Positions 7,293 through 15,260 of a DNA stretch of 64,000 nucleotides are shown here, one piece after another (positions within the stretch are counted from its first letter, which is position 1; the number at the start of each line of letters is the position of its first letter). A model generated the notes under the pieces. The model was not told the origin of the DNA and ran no database searches. It worked only from the letters and a program-made list of their open reading frames with translations. This DNA is from Streptomyces noursei (lineage in GTDB: Bacteria > Actinomycetota > Actinomycetes > Streptomycetales > Streptomycetaceae): NCBI RefSeq assembly GCF_016917755.1, contig NZ_CP070326.1, positions 4,712,001 to 4,776,000 on the forward strand, written 5' to 3'. The position numbers and the translations under genes are program-made.

Positions 7293-8195
7293 TCAGGGCG
7301 TCAGGCCGCGGACGAACAGGTCCAGCAGCGCACAGACGAACAGCGCGATCCCGATGAAGCTGTTGACCTGGAAGAACGCCCGGTTGAGCCGCGAGGTGTC
7401 GTGCGGGCGCACGATCGCGTGCTCGTAGCAGAAGGCCACCGCCACGATCACCAGCCCGACCCAGAAGAAGACACCGGCGCCGATGGCGACGCCGTACCAC
7501 GCCAGCAGCGCGGTGGTGACGACGTGGCACCAGCGGGCGCCCCAGAGCGCGCCCGGCACACCGAAGCGGGCCGGCACGGACATCACGCCGTTCGTCCGGT
7601 CCGCCTCGACGTCCTGGCAGGCGTAGATCAGGTCGAAGCCGCCGATCCAGATGCCGACCGCGAGACCGAGGATCACCGGCTCCCAGGACCACTCGCCGGT
7701 GATCGCGATCCAGGCGCCGACCGGGGCCATCGCCTGGGCCAACCCGAGGATCGCGTGCGGGAAGTTGGTGAAGCGCTTGCCGTAGGGGTAGACCACCATC
7801 GGGACGACGGCGACCGGCGCCAGCGCCAGACACAGCGGGTTGAGCAGCGCGGCCGCGCCCAGGAAGACCACCACCGCGACCAGCGCGCCGGTCCAGGCGG
7901 ACCGGACCGACACCGCGCCGGTGACCAGCTCGCGCCCGGCCGTGCGCGGGTTACGGGCGTCGATCTCCCGGTCGATGATGCGGTTGACGGCCATCGCGAA
8001 GGTGCGCAGGCCGACCATGGCGACGGTGACGAGCAGCAGTCGGATCCAGTGGACGTTCCGGTCCAGCTGGTGCATCGCGGTGAAGGCCGCGATGTAGGCG
8101 AAGGGCAGCGCGAAGACCGAGTGCTCGATGACGACGAGCCTCAGGAAGGCCCGGGTCCTGCCCGGCTGCGGTACCGCGGCGGCGGATGCACTCAT
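7293..8195 (-). CDS. mqnP: menaquinone biosynthesis prenyltransferase MqnP (UbiA family)
   Basis: This membrane prenyltransferase attaches the polyprenyl chain to the futalosine-derived naphthoate. The 300-residue protein has about eight helices. The first aspartate-rich motif is NRIIDREID (N71, D75, D79) and the second is DVEAD near residues 195-199; both bind the Mg-pyrophosphate. The order next to mqnL on the same strand, and the UbiX-type gene nearby, support the futalosine role over ubiquinone or haem O. The start ATG lies inside a 79-nt intergenic element that fills the gap to the upstream gene. Confidence 0.9.
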   Translation of the reverse strand: MSASAAAVPQPGRTRAFLRLVVIEHSVFALPFAYIAAFTAMHQLDRNVHWIRLLLVTVAMVGLRTFAMAVNRIIDREIDARNPRTAGRELVTGAVSVRSAWTGALVAVVVFLGAAALLNPLCLALAPVAVVPMVVYPYGKRFTNFPHAILGLAQAMAPVGAWIAITGEWSWEPVILGLAVGIWIGGFDLIYACQDVEADRTNGVMSVPARFGVPGALWGARWCHVVTTALLAWYGVAIGAGVFFWVGLVIVAVAFCYEHAIVRPHDTSRLNRAFFQVNSFIGIALFVCALLDLFVRGLTP

Positions 8196-8271
8196 GCGGA
8201 AACCTCACTGCGCTCGGCCCGGCACGCGCGCGGCACGCACCTGTTGATCGTCGGCTCGCCAGGCTCGCTCA
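8193..8271 (-). repeat. 79-nt stop-to-start intergenic element, copy A
   Basis: The sequence from the mqnL stop codon to the mqnP start codon is 79 nt. It aligns without gaps to the 79 nt between the hemL stop and the histidine phosphatase start (20726-20804), with 55 of 79 positions identical by hand count. Shared blocks are TGAGCGAGC, AGGTGCG and GCATG. Confidence 0.65.
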
Positions 8272-9723
8272 CAGCCCGTACTCCTTCCAGCGGCGGTCGA
8301 CCAGCGCCGCGGTCCTCGGGTCCGACTCGACCATGTCCGGCCAGCCCCCGTCGCGGGTGTAGCCCTCCTCGGGCCACTTCCGGGTGGCGTCGATGCCCGC
8401 CTTGCCGCCCCAGAACTGCTGGTAGGAGGCGTGGTCGAGGTGGTCGACGGGGCCCTCGACGACGGTCAGGTCGCGGGCGTAGTCGGTGTTGCCGAGCGCC
8501 CGCCAGGAGACCTCGTGGAGGTCATGCACGTCGCAGTCCGCGTCGACCACCACGATCAGCTTGGTCAGCGACATCATGTGGGCGCCCCAGATGGCGTGCA
8601 TGACCTTCTGGGCGTGCTTGGGGTACTTCTTGTCGATCGAGACGATCGCGCAGTTGTGGAAGCCGCCCGACTCGGGGAGGTGGTAGTCCACGATGTCCGG
8701 GACGATGATCTTCAGGAGCGGGAGGAAGAACCGCTCGGTGGCCCGGCCCAACGGCCCGTCCTCGGTGGGCGGACGGCCCACGACGATCGACTGGAGCAGC
8801 GGGCGGCGCCGCATCGTCACGCAGTCGATCTTCAGCGCGGGGAACGGCTCCTGCGGCGTGTAGAAGCCGGTGTGGTCGCCGAACGGGCCCTCCGGCAGCA
8901 TCTCGCCGGGCTCCAACCAGCCCTCGATGACGACCTCGGCATGGGCCGGGACCTGGAGCGGGACGGTCTTGCAGTCCACCATCTCGATCCGCTTGCCCTG
9001 GAGGAAGCCGGCGAAGAGGTACTCGTCGATGTCGCCGGGGAGCGGCGCGGTCGAGGCGTAGGTCACCGCCGGCGGGCAGCCGAAGGCGATCGCGACCGGC
9101 AGCCGCTCGCCGCGCCTGGCGGCGACCTGGTAGTGGTTGCGGCTGTCCTTGTGGATCTGCCAGTGCATCCCGATGGTGCGCTTGTCGTGACGCTGGAGGC
9201 GGTAGAGGCCGAGGTTGCGGACGCCGGTCTCGGGGTGCTTGGTGTGGGTCAGGCCGAGGTTGAAGAAGGAACCGCCGTCCTTCGGCCAGGTGAACAGCGC
9301 CGGCAGCTGCTCCAGATCGACGTCGTCGCCGGTGAGCACGACCTCCTGGACGGGGGCGTCGCCCTTGAGCTTCTTCGGCGGGACGTGCGTCATGTTCGCG
9401 AGCTTGCCGAACGCCTCGCGGACGCCGACGAAGCCGTGCGGGAGCTCGGGCTTGAGGAGCCCGCCGATCTTCTCGCTGATCTCCTCGTACGCCTTGAGCC
9501 CGAGGGCCTTCAGGAGTCGGCGGTCGGTGCCGTAGACGTTCATGGCCAGCGGCATCGACGAGCCCTTGACGTTCTCGAAGAGCAGCGCCGGCCCGCCGGC
9601 CTTCTGCACCCGGTCCACGATCTCGCCGACCTCCAGGTACGGATCGACCTCGGCCTTGATGCGCGTCAGGTCGCCCTCGCGCTCCAGGGCCCGCAGCAGG
9701 GAGCGAAGATCGTCGTAAGCCAT
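8269..9723 (-). CDS. mqnL: menaquinone biosynthesis decarboxylase MqnL (UbiD family)
   Basis: A UbiD-type decarboxylase of 484 residues, which uses prenyl-FMN to remove the carboxyl group of the aromatic menaquinone intermediate. The N-terminus (DLRSLLRALEREGDLTRI) and the blocks GGPALLFENVKGSSMPLAMNVYG, EGPFGDHTGFYTP and SPEEWRALGNTDYARDL-like C-terminal segments are the UbiD landmarks. The acidic residues around EGPFGDHTG are the usual active-site region. It is the first gene of the mqnL-mqnP pair. It is divergent from the PLDc_N gene, so a promoter must lie in 9724-9809. Confidence 0.9.
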   Translation of the reverse strand: MAYDDLRSLLRALEREGDLTRIKAEVDPYLEVGEIVDRVQKAGGPALLFENVKGSSMPLAMNVYGTDRRLLKALGLKAYEEISEKIGGLLKPELPHGFVGVREAFGKLANMTHVPPKKLKGDAPVQEVVLTGDDVDLEQLPALFTWPKDGGSFFNLGLTHTKHPETGVRNLGLYRLQRHDKRTIGMHWQIHKDSRNHYQVAARRGERLPVAIAFGCPPAVTYASTAPLPGDIDEYLFAGFLQGKRIEMVDCKTVPLQVPAHAEVVIEGWLEPGEMLPEGPFGDHTGFYTPQEPFPALKIDCVTMRRRPLLQSIVVGRPPTEDGPLGRATERFFLPLLKIIVPDIVDYHLPESGGFHNCAIVSIDKKYPKHAQKVMHAIWGAHMMSLTKLIVVVDADCDVHDLHEVSWRALGNTDYARDLTVVEGPVDHLDHASYQQFWGGKAGIDATRKWPEEGYTRDGGWPDMVESDPRTAALVDRRWKEYGL

Positions 9724-9809
9724 GCGTTCCAGTATCCGGTACGCACTACCCTGTACGGGTCACGGGGCCCCGTCGCGGGCCCGTCCACAGCGCAGGGGGA
9801 CCGTCCGCA

Positions 9810-10316
9810 ATGCTCAGGTATCTGCCGTTCCTGTTGGTGCTGGCACTGTGGATCTACGCGTTCATCGACTGCATCAACACCCCCGAGTCGCAGGTCCGCG
9901 GCCTGCCCAAGGTGGTGTGGGTGCTGATCATCCTGCTGTTCGGCGAGGTGCTGATCGGGCCGATCGCCTGGCTGGTGGCCGGCAAGGAACGGCACCGGGT
10001 CGCGGGCGGCGGGGGCAGCACGCCCTCGGAGTGGCACCGCCATCACAGCACCACGACGTGGGTGGCGCCGGACGACAATCCGGAGTTCCTGCGGTCCCTG
10101 CGCGAGGAGAACAAGAAGGACGAGGCGCTGCTGAAGGACTGGGAGGCCGACCTGCGGCGCCGCGAGGAGGAGCTGCGGCGCAAGGAGGCCGGGTCCGCCG
10201 ACGGCACGACCGGGACGGACGGCACGACCGGCGCGACCGGCTCCGACGGCGGCGACGGGACGCCCGGCAAGAGCGGCCGGAAGGGCCCCGAGGACACCCC
10301 GCCCGCCACGTCCTGA
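9810..10316 (+). CDS. PLDc_N domain membrane protein
   Basis: A 168-residue protein. Residues 1-60 form the two-helix PLDc_N membrane anchor (LPFLLVLALWIYAFIDCI and KVVWVLIILLFGEVLIGPIAWLVAG). A basic cytoplasmic part and a coiled-coil stretch follow (LREENKKDEALLKDWEADLRRREEELRRKE). The C-terminal tail is Gly/Thr/Asp-rich with short TGTDGTTG-like repeats. No phospholipase D catalytic HKD motif is present, so it is an anchor-type protein and not an enzyme. GGGGGA lies before the ATG. Confidence 0.85.
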   Translation: MLRYLPFLLVLALWIYAFIDCINTPESQVRGLPKVVWVLIILLFGEVLIGPIAWLVAGKERHRVAGGGGSTPSEWHRHHSTTTWVAPDDNPEFLRSLREENKKDEALLKDWEADLRRREEELRRKEAGSADGTTGTDGTTGATGSDGGDGTPGKSGRKGPEDTPPATS

Positions 10317-10384
10317 GCACCCCTCACAACCGTCCGGCCCAGCCCGCGTTGCCGTGGCCCGGCCCGGCGGGGAAAGTGACCGGC

Positions 10385-10948
10385 ATGGACCAGGCACCGG
10401 ATCAGGACCGGACACGGCAGTGGGGGCAGGACCGCGACTCCGTCCGCCGCTACGGCGGCGTCGACGGTCATGGCGACCCGTCCGGCCACCCCGACCACGT
10501 CCAGGAGCAGGCCCGGACCATGCTCGCCACCGCCGTCGCCGAGGCGCGGGCCGGGCTGGCCGAGGGCGGCGTCCCCGTCGGGGCGGCGCTCTACGGCCCG
10601 GACGGGACGCTGCTCGGGCGCGGCCACAACCGCCGCGTCCAGGACGGCGACCCATCGCTGCACGCCGAGGTCGCGGCGTTCCGGGCGGCCGGGCGGCAGC
10701 GCGACTACCGCGGCACCACGATGGTCACCACGCTCTCGCCGTGCTGGCTGTGCAGCGGGCTGGTCCGCCAGTTCGGCATCTCCCGGGTCGTCATCGGCGA
10801 GGCCCGGACGTTCCACGGCGGCCACGACTGGCTGGCCCGGCACGGCGTGCGGATCGTGCTGCTGGACGATCCCGGCTGCGCGGCGATGATGCGCGACTTC
10901 ATCGGGGAGCACCCGGAGCTGTGGCAGGAGGACATCGGCGTGGTCTGA
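10385..10948 (+). CDS. cytosine deaminase, yeast FCY1-like (CDA superfamily)
   Basis: A zinc-dependent deaminase of 187 residues. The HAE motif (H93, E95) and the PCWLC motif (C120, C123) bind zinc and activate water. The C-terminus FIGEHPELWQEDIG resembles the tail of yeast cytosine deaminase, which closes over the active site, so cytosine is the best guess for the substrate. The first 45 residues are hydrophilic and have no counterpart in the short yeast enzyme. An internal ATG at 10520 (MLATAV) may be the true start. Confidence 0.8.
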   Translation: MDQAPDQDRTRQWGQDRDSVRRYGGVDGHGDPSGHPDHVQEQARTMLATAVAEARAGLAEGGVPVGAALYGPDGTLLGRGHNRRVQDGDPSLHAEVAAFRAAGRQRDYRGTTMVTTLSPCWLCSGLVRQFGISRVVIGEARTFHGGHDWLARHGVRIVLLDDPGCAAMMRDFIGEHPELWQEDIGVV

Positions 10949-11025
10949 GGCCGGGCCCGGCCGGGCCCGCCTTCGGCCGGTAATCCGGTGGCCCGCGGCG
11001 TGCGGGCTCGGCAGGATGAGCCGGC

Positions 11026-11637
11026 ATGAGCACCGGCACCACCACCGCCCGTGAGCCGTCCTGCCGCATCCGGGCGCTGCACACCGCGGACACCGTCACC
11101 GTCTACCAGGCGTACGCGCCGTCCCTGGGCCTGCCCGCCGCGCGGGACGGCCGGTTCCCCGCCGCCTGGAAGCGCGACCGGATGACGTGGATCAAGCCGT
11201 CGTTCCTGTGGATGATGTACCGCTGCGGCTGGGCCACCAAGGCCGATCAGGAGACGGTGCTGGCCGTCGAGATCACCCGCGAGGGCTTCGACCGGGCGCT
11301 GGACCATGCGTGCCTGTCGCACTACGTCCCCGGGCTCCACCCGGACCGCGCCGCCTGGCAGCGCGAGCTGCGCCGTTCGCCGGCCCGGGTCCAGTGGGAC
11401 CCCGAGCGCGATCTGCGTCTGAAGCCGCTCGGCCACCGCTCCCTCCAGCTCGGCCTGTCCGGCGAGATGTCCCGGGCGTACGCGGACGAGTGGACCGTGG
11501 CGATCCGCGACGTGACGCCGCTGGCCCGGAAAGTCCACGCGCTGGTGCGCGGGGGCGAGGACCGGGCCGCGCGGGCGCTGCTCCCCGACGAGCGGCCGTA
11601 TCCCGCGCCGGAGGCCGCCCTGGCGCGTCTGCGGTGA
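11026..11637 (+). CDS. DUF4291 family protein
   Basis: A 203-residue soluble protein with the family signature blocks YQAYAPSLGLPAARDGRF, MTWIKPSFLWMMYRCGWATK, and RVQWDPERDLRLKPLGHRSLQLGLSG. The family is common in bacteria and some fungi, and no biochemical role is settled. It has no signal peptide or membrane helix. It begins 77 nt after the cytosine deaminase stop on the same strand, so the two may share a transcript. Confidence 0.85.
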   Translation: MSTGTTTAREPSCRIRALHTADTVTVYQAYAPSLGLPAARDGRFPAAWKRDRMTWIKPSFLWMMYRCGWATKADQETVLAVEITREGFDRALDHACLSHYVPGLHPDRAAWQRELRRSPARVQWDPERDLRLKPLGHRSLQLGLSGEMSRAYADEWTVAIRDVTPLARKVHALVRGGEDRAARALLPDERPYPAPEAALARLR

Positions 11638-11736
11638 CCGGCCTGCGTCCCCGGCCCCCCTTGATCCGCTTGCCGGGCGTCCGCTACCGTTCGCCGTTTC
11701 CCGCAGTACCAAGAGAAGGCAAAACAGGGGGTTCTG

Positions 11737-12354
11737 ATGCGGAGACGGCTACGCGGGGTCCGGGGCCTGCTGGGCGCGGTGCTGCTGGCGGGGACGGTGG
11801 CCGGGTGCGGGAGCGGCGCCGCGTCGGACGGCGGCGGGGGCGCTTCGGACGGCGGCGGGGTCGTGTCGGTCGGCGCCCAGGGGTCGGGCTGTGCGCTGCC
11901 GATGACCTTCGAGGCGGAGAAGCGGTGGACGCGGAAGTCGGTCATGCCGACGTACCAGCCCTCGAAGTCCCCGCCGTTCTCCGTCGTGTGCGAGATCGAC
12001 GCGGGGGGCGGGAAGAAGGGCACCCCGCCGCTCACCGTCTACCTCGCGGACCGGCCGCTCGACGGCGGCCCGAAGCAGATGATGGCCGCCTTCCGGGGCG
12101 AGGGCATGGCCAACTACGGCGAGTACCAGAGCGAGGAGCAGGTCAAGGAGACCACGGTCGGGTTCAGTTCCGCCGTGGAAGTGACGTACCGGCTGAGCCC
12201 TCCGGACGACCAGAAGCCCTGGAAGGTCACGCTCCTCCTGGTGCTGACACCCAAGGGGCCCATGGTGTTGGAGGTGCGGGGACCCGGCGACCAGGGGCCC
12301 GCCCTGAAGGCGTACCAGCGCGCCAGGTCCACCATGCAGCAGGTGCACACCTGA
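11737..12354 (+). CDS. putative secreted lipoprotein
   Basis: A 205-residue protein with a basic N-terminus, a hydrophobic core and a lipobox ending VAGC (Cys24), followed by a Gly/Ser/Asp linker. The mature part (about 150 residues) has two further cysteines and a beta-rich look. No family is recognised. It may be anchored outside the cytoplasmic membrane. Nothing in its neighbours points to a role. Confidence 0.7.
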   Translation: MRRRLRGVRGLLGAVLLAGTVAGCGSGAASDGGGGASDGGGVVSVGAQGSGCALPMTFEAEKRWTRKSVMPTYQPSKSPPFSVVCEIDAGGGKKGTPPLTVYLADRPLDGGPKQMMAAFRGEGMANYGEYQSEEQVKETTVGFSSAVEVTYRLSPPDDQKPWKVTLLLVLTPKGPMVLEVRGPGDQGPALKAYQRARSTMQQVHT

Positions 12355-12628
12355 CACCCGCCGCCGCCCCTGCCCGGCACACGGGGGAACTCCGTGCGTA
12401 AGCCGCGTGTCCCCGTCAATCGTCACAAAGGCGTAGTCGGGGTGGTGCACGAGCGGTCGGGCGCTGCTTCACGTGGCGTATGAGGCGTATGGCCGGTCGG
12501 CCAACTCTGGTCTGTTCATAGCCATTTGACGCAGCGTTCAGCAACCTCCCCCTGCCTCGGAAACTGCCCCGCCGCCACAGTCGGGACGGCCCACCGAGGG
12601 CTTACGCGACTCAGGGAGAGTGGGATTC

Positions 12629-14053
12629 ATGCCGGACATGACCCGACGCAGACTCCTCGGCTCGGCGGCCGGGGCGATCGGCGGTACCGCCGCGCTGTCG
12701 TTGCTGCCACCCAACGTCCAGAAGGCCGTTGCCGCCGGCCCCCCGCGTCACGGCTCACTGCGCGACATCGAACACGTGGTCCTGCTGATGCAGGAGAACC
12801 GTTCTTTCGATCACTACTTCGGAACGCTGCGCGGCGTCCGCGGCTTCAACGACCCGGGCGCGCTCACCCTCTCCACCGGCCGGTCCGTCTTCTACCAGCC
12901 GGACCCCGAGAACCCCGACGGCTACCTGCTCCCGTTCCGCCTCGACACCCACACCTCCAGCGCCCAGGCCATCCCGTCCACCAGTCACGCCTGGTCGGTC
13001 CAGCACGAGGCGTGGAACGGCGGCAAGATGGACCGCTGGCTGCCCGCGCACCGCAAGGCGGACGGCGTGAACGGGCCGTACGTGATGGGCTACCACACCC
13101 GCGAGGACATCCCCTTCCAGTTCGCCCTCGCCGAGGCGTTCACCCTCTGCGACAACTACTTCTGCTCGGTCTTCGGGCCGACCTGGCCCAACCGGCTGTA
13201 CTGGATGACCGGCACCCTCGACCCGGGCGGCACCCACGGCGGCCCGGTCCTGAACAACACCGCCCCGAAGCCGTACCGCTGGACGACGTACGCGGAGCGG
13301 CTTCAGGCGGCCGGCGTCAGCTGGAAGGTGTACCAGGAGGAGGACGACTACGGCTGCAACCTGCTGGAGCAGTTCCAGACCTTCCGGGACGCCAAGCCGG
13401 GCAGCCCGCTGTACGAGAAAGGGGTGCGGCCCGGGCCGGCCGGCGCCTTCGAGGAGGACGCCCGCAAGGACCGGCTGCCGGCGGTCTCCTGGATCATCCC
13501 CACCAGCTACCAGTCGGAGCACCCGGACTACCTGCCGGCCGCCGGCGCCGACTTCGTGGCCAAGAAGATCGAGGCGATCGCCTCGAACCCCAAGGTGTGG
13601 GCCAAGACCGCCTTCATCCTGAACTACGACGAGAACGACGGCCTCTTCGACCATGTGCCGCCGCCGATGCCGCCGGCGGGGACCAAGGACGAGTTCGTCC
13701 GCGGCCTGCCGATCGGGGGCGGGTTCCGGGTCCCCTGCTTGATCGTTTCTCCTTGGACGGTGGGCGGCTGGGCGGCCGGCGACGCCTTCGACCACACCTC
13801 GGTGCTGCAGTTCCTGGAGCGGTTCACGGGCGTGACGGAGCCCAACATCAGCGACTGGCGGCGGGCCACCTTCGGCGATCTGACCTCGGCGTTCGGCTTC
13901 GGTTCGGCGCACCACCCGCCGCGGCTGCCGCGGGACACCGCCGAGAAGCTGGCCGAGGCGCAGTGGGAGGTGGCGCACCTGCCCAAGCCGACGCTGCCGG
14001 GCAAGGACCAGAAGCCGCCGCGGCAGGAGCGCGGCCGGCGCAAGCGGCGCTGA
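12629..14053 (+). CDS. Tat-exported phospholipase C / phosphoesterase
   Basis: A 474-residue enzyme of the alkaline-phosphatase-like phosphoesterase (phosphatidylcholine phospholipase C) family. The Tat signal is TRRRLLGSAAGA near residues 4-15. The catalytic and metal-binding block is IEHVVLLMQENRSFDHYFGTLRGVRGF. Later landmarks are TWPNRLYWMTG, YDENDGLFDHVPPP and RVPCLIVSPW. The ATG at 12629 is 8 nt after AGGGAGAG; a GTG at 12620 overlaps that site. The C-terminus is very basic (RQERGRRKRR). It probably cleaves phospholipids or other phosphodiesters outside the cell. The 274 nt before it are free of genes and presumably hold its promoter. Confidence 0.85.
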   Translation: MPDMTRRRLLGSAAGAIGGTAALSLLPPNVQKAVAAGPPRHGSLRDIEHVVLLMQENRSFDHYFGTLRGVRGFNDPGALTLSTGRSVFYQPDPENPDGYLLPFRLDTHTSSAQAIPSTSHAWSVQHEAWNGGKMDRWLPAHRKADGVNGPYVMGYHTREDIPFQFALAEAFTLCDNYFCSVFGPTWPNRLYWMTGTLDPGGTHGGPVLNNTAPKPYRWTTYAERLQAAGVSWKVYQEEDDYGCNLLEQFQTFRDAKPGSPLYEKGVRPGPAGAFEEDARKDRLPAVSWIIPTSYQSEHPDYLPAAGADFVAKKIEAIASNPKVWAKTAFILNYDENDGLFDHVPPPMPPAGTKDEFVRGLPIGGGFRVPCLIVSPWTVGGWAAGDAFDHTSVLQFLERFTGVTEPNISDWRRATFGDLTSAFGFGSAHHPPRLPRDTAEKLAEAQWEVAHLPKPTLPGKDQKPPRQERGRRKRR

Positions 14054-14101
14054 GGCGGGGGCGCGGCTCCCGTAGGGGCGGCGCGGCTCCTGTACACACG
14101 A

Positions 14102-14152
14102 CGGTGCCGTACGGACCGGCCCTCGATGAGGGGCCGGGTCCGTACGGCACCG
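14102..14152. terminator. strong bidirectional hairpin terminator
   Basis: A 16-bp perfect outer stem (14102-14117 with 14137-14152) continues inward by 5 bp past a one-base bulge. It sits between the convergent phospholipase gene and ccsB. Confidence 0.85.
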
Positions 14153-14174
14153 GTGTGTCGCGGTTCGGGCGGGC

Positions 14175-15260
14175 TCAGACGCCGGCGTAGGAGTGCAGGC
14201 CGGTGACGAAGATGTTCACGCCGTAGTAGTTGAAGAGGTAGCAGGCGAAGGCGATCAGCCCCAGCCAGGCCGCCTTGCGGCCCTTCCAGCCGACGGTGGC
14301 GCGGGCGTGCAGGTAGCAGGCGTAGGCGACCCAGGTGATGAAGGACCAGACCTCCTTGGGGTCCCAGCCCCAGTAGCGGCCCCAGGCGGCCTCGGCCCAG
14401 ATGGCGCCCGCGATGATGGTGAACGTCCACAGCGGGAAGACGGTGGCGTTGATGCGGTAGGCGAACTTGTCGAGCGAGGCGGCCGAGGGCAGCCGCTCCA
14501 GCACCGAGGTGGCGAAGTTGCCGGGCTGCGGGCCGTCCGGGTCGGCGAGCTTGTCCTCGTAGCGGTCGCGGAAGAGGAAGAGCAGGGTGGCGACCGCACC
14601 GAGGTAGAGCACCGCGCCGGAGAGGATCGCGCAGGAGACGTGGATCCACAGCCAGTACGAGTGCAGCGCGGGCACCAGCTGGTCGCTGGCGGTGTACAGC
14701 ACGCTGACGGCCAGGCCCAGGGTGAGCAGGACGGTGGTGACCAGCGGCAGGCCGATCCAGCGGACGTTCTTCTTCAGGAGCAGCAGGACCAGGTAGGCGC
14801 CCACCGCGACCCCGGCGAAGGTCGTGGAGAACTCGTACATGTTGCCCCAGGGGGCGCGCTGCACGGACAGGGCGCGGGTGACGATGCCGCCGACGTGCAG
14901 CGCCCAGGCCAGGACGGACAGCGAGATCGCGATCCGGCCGTAGAGGTCGCCCTTCTCGGTGCCGCCGTGGGCGCCGGGGCCGTCGGGGACGTCACGGCTG
15001 CCGGTCACGGACCGGGTGACGACCTTGGGGCGCTCCAGGACGGCGGTGCTGCCCTTCTGCCTGGTCTGGACGGGGGCCGCGGCGGGGGCGGTGACCTCGG
15101 TGGTCAGGGCGGCGGCGGTCCGGCCGACCTTGCTGCGGCTGCCGAACACCCACTCGGCCATGTGGGCGACGAAGGCCAGGGTGTAGATGGCCATCGCCGA
15201 ATAGACCAGCACATTGCTGTAGTGAGCCAGTGTCTCGTTGGCTGCGGCAGCGAGATTCAC
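14175..15260 (-). CDS. ccsB: cytochrome c biogenesis protein CcsB/ResC
   Basis: A polytopic membrane protein of 361 residues that, with ResB, moves haem out and attaches it to apocytochrome c (System II). The tryptophan-rich haem-handling motif is WGRYWGWDPKEVWSFITW. Conserved histidines lie in the helices around it. The long loop after the first two helices is Ala/Thr/Gly-rich and probably cytoplasmic. The start overlaps the resB stop by 4 nt, so the two are translationally coupled. Confidence 0.95.
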   Translation of the reverse strand: MNLAAAANETLAHYSNVLVYSAMAIYTLAFVAHMAEWVFGSRSKVGRTAAALTTEVTAPAAAPVQTRQKGSTAVLERPKVVTRSVTGSRDVPDGPGAHGGTEKGDLYGRIAISLSVLAWALHVGGIVTRALSVQRAPWGNMYEFSTTFAGVAVGAYLVLLLLKKNVRWIGLPLVTTVLLTLGLAVSVLYTASDQLVPALHSYWLWIHVSCAILSGAVLYLGAVATLLFLFRDRYEDKLADPDGPQPGNFATSVLERLPSAASLDKFAYRINATVFPLWTFTIIAGAIWAEAAWGRYWGWDPKEVWSFITWVAYACYLHARATVGWKGRKAAWLGLIAFACYLFNYYGVNIFVTGLHSYAGV

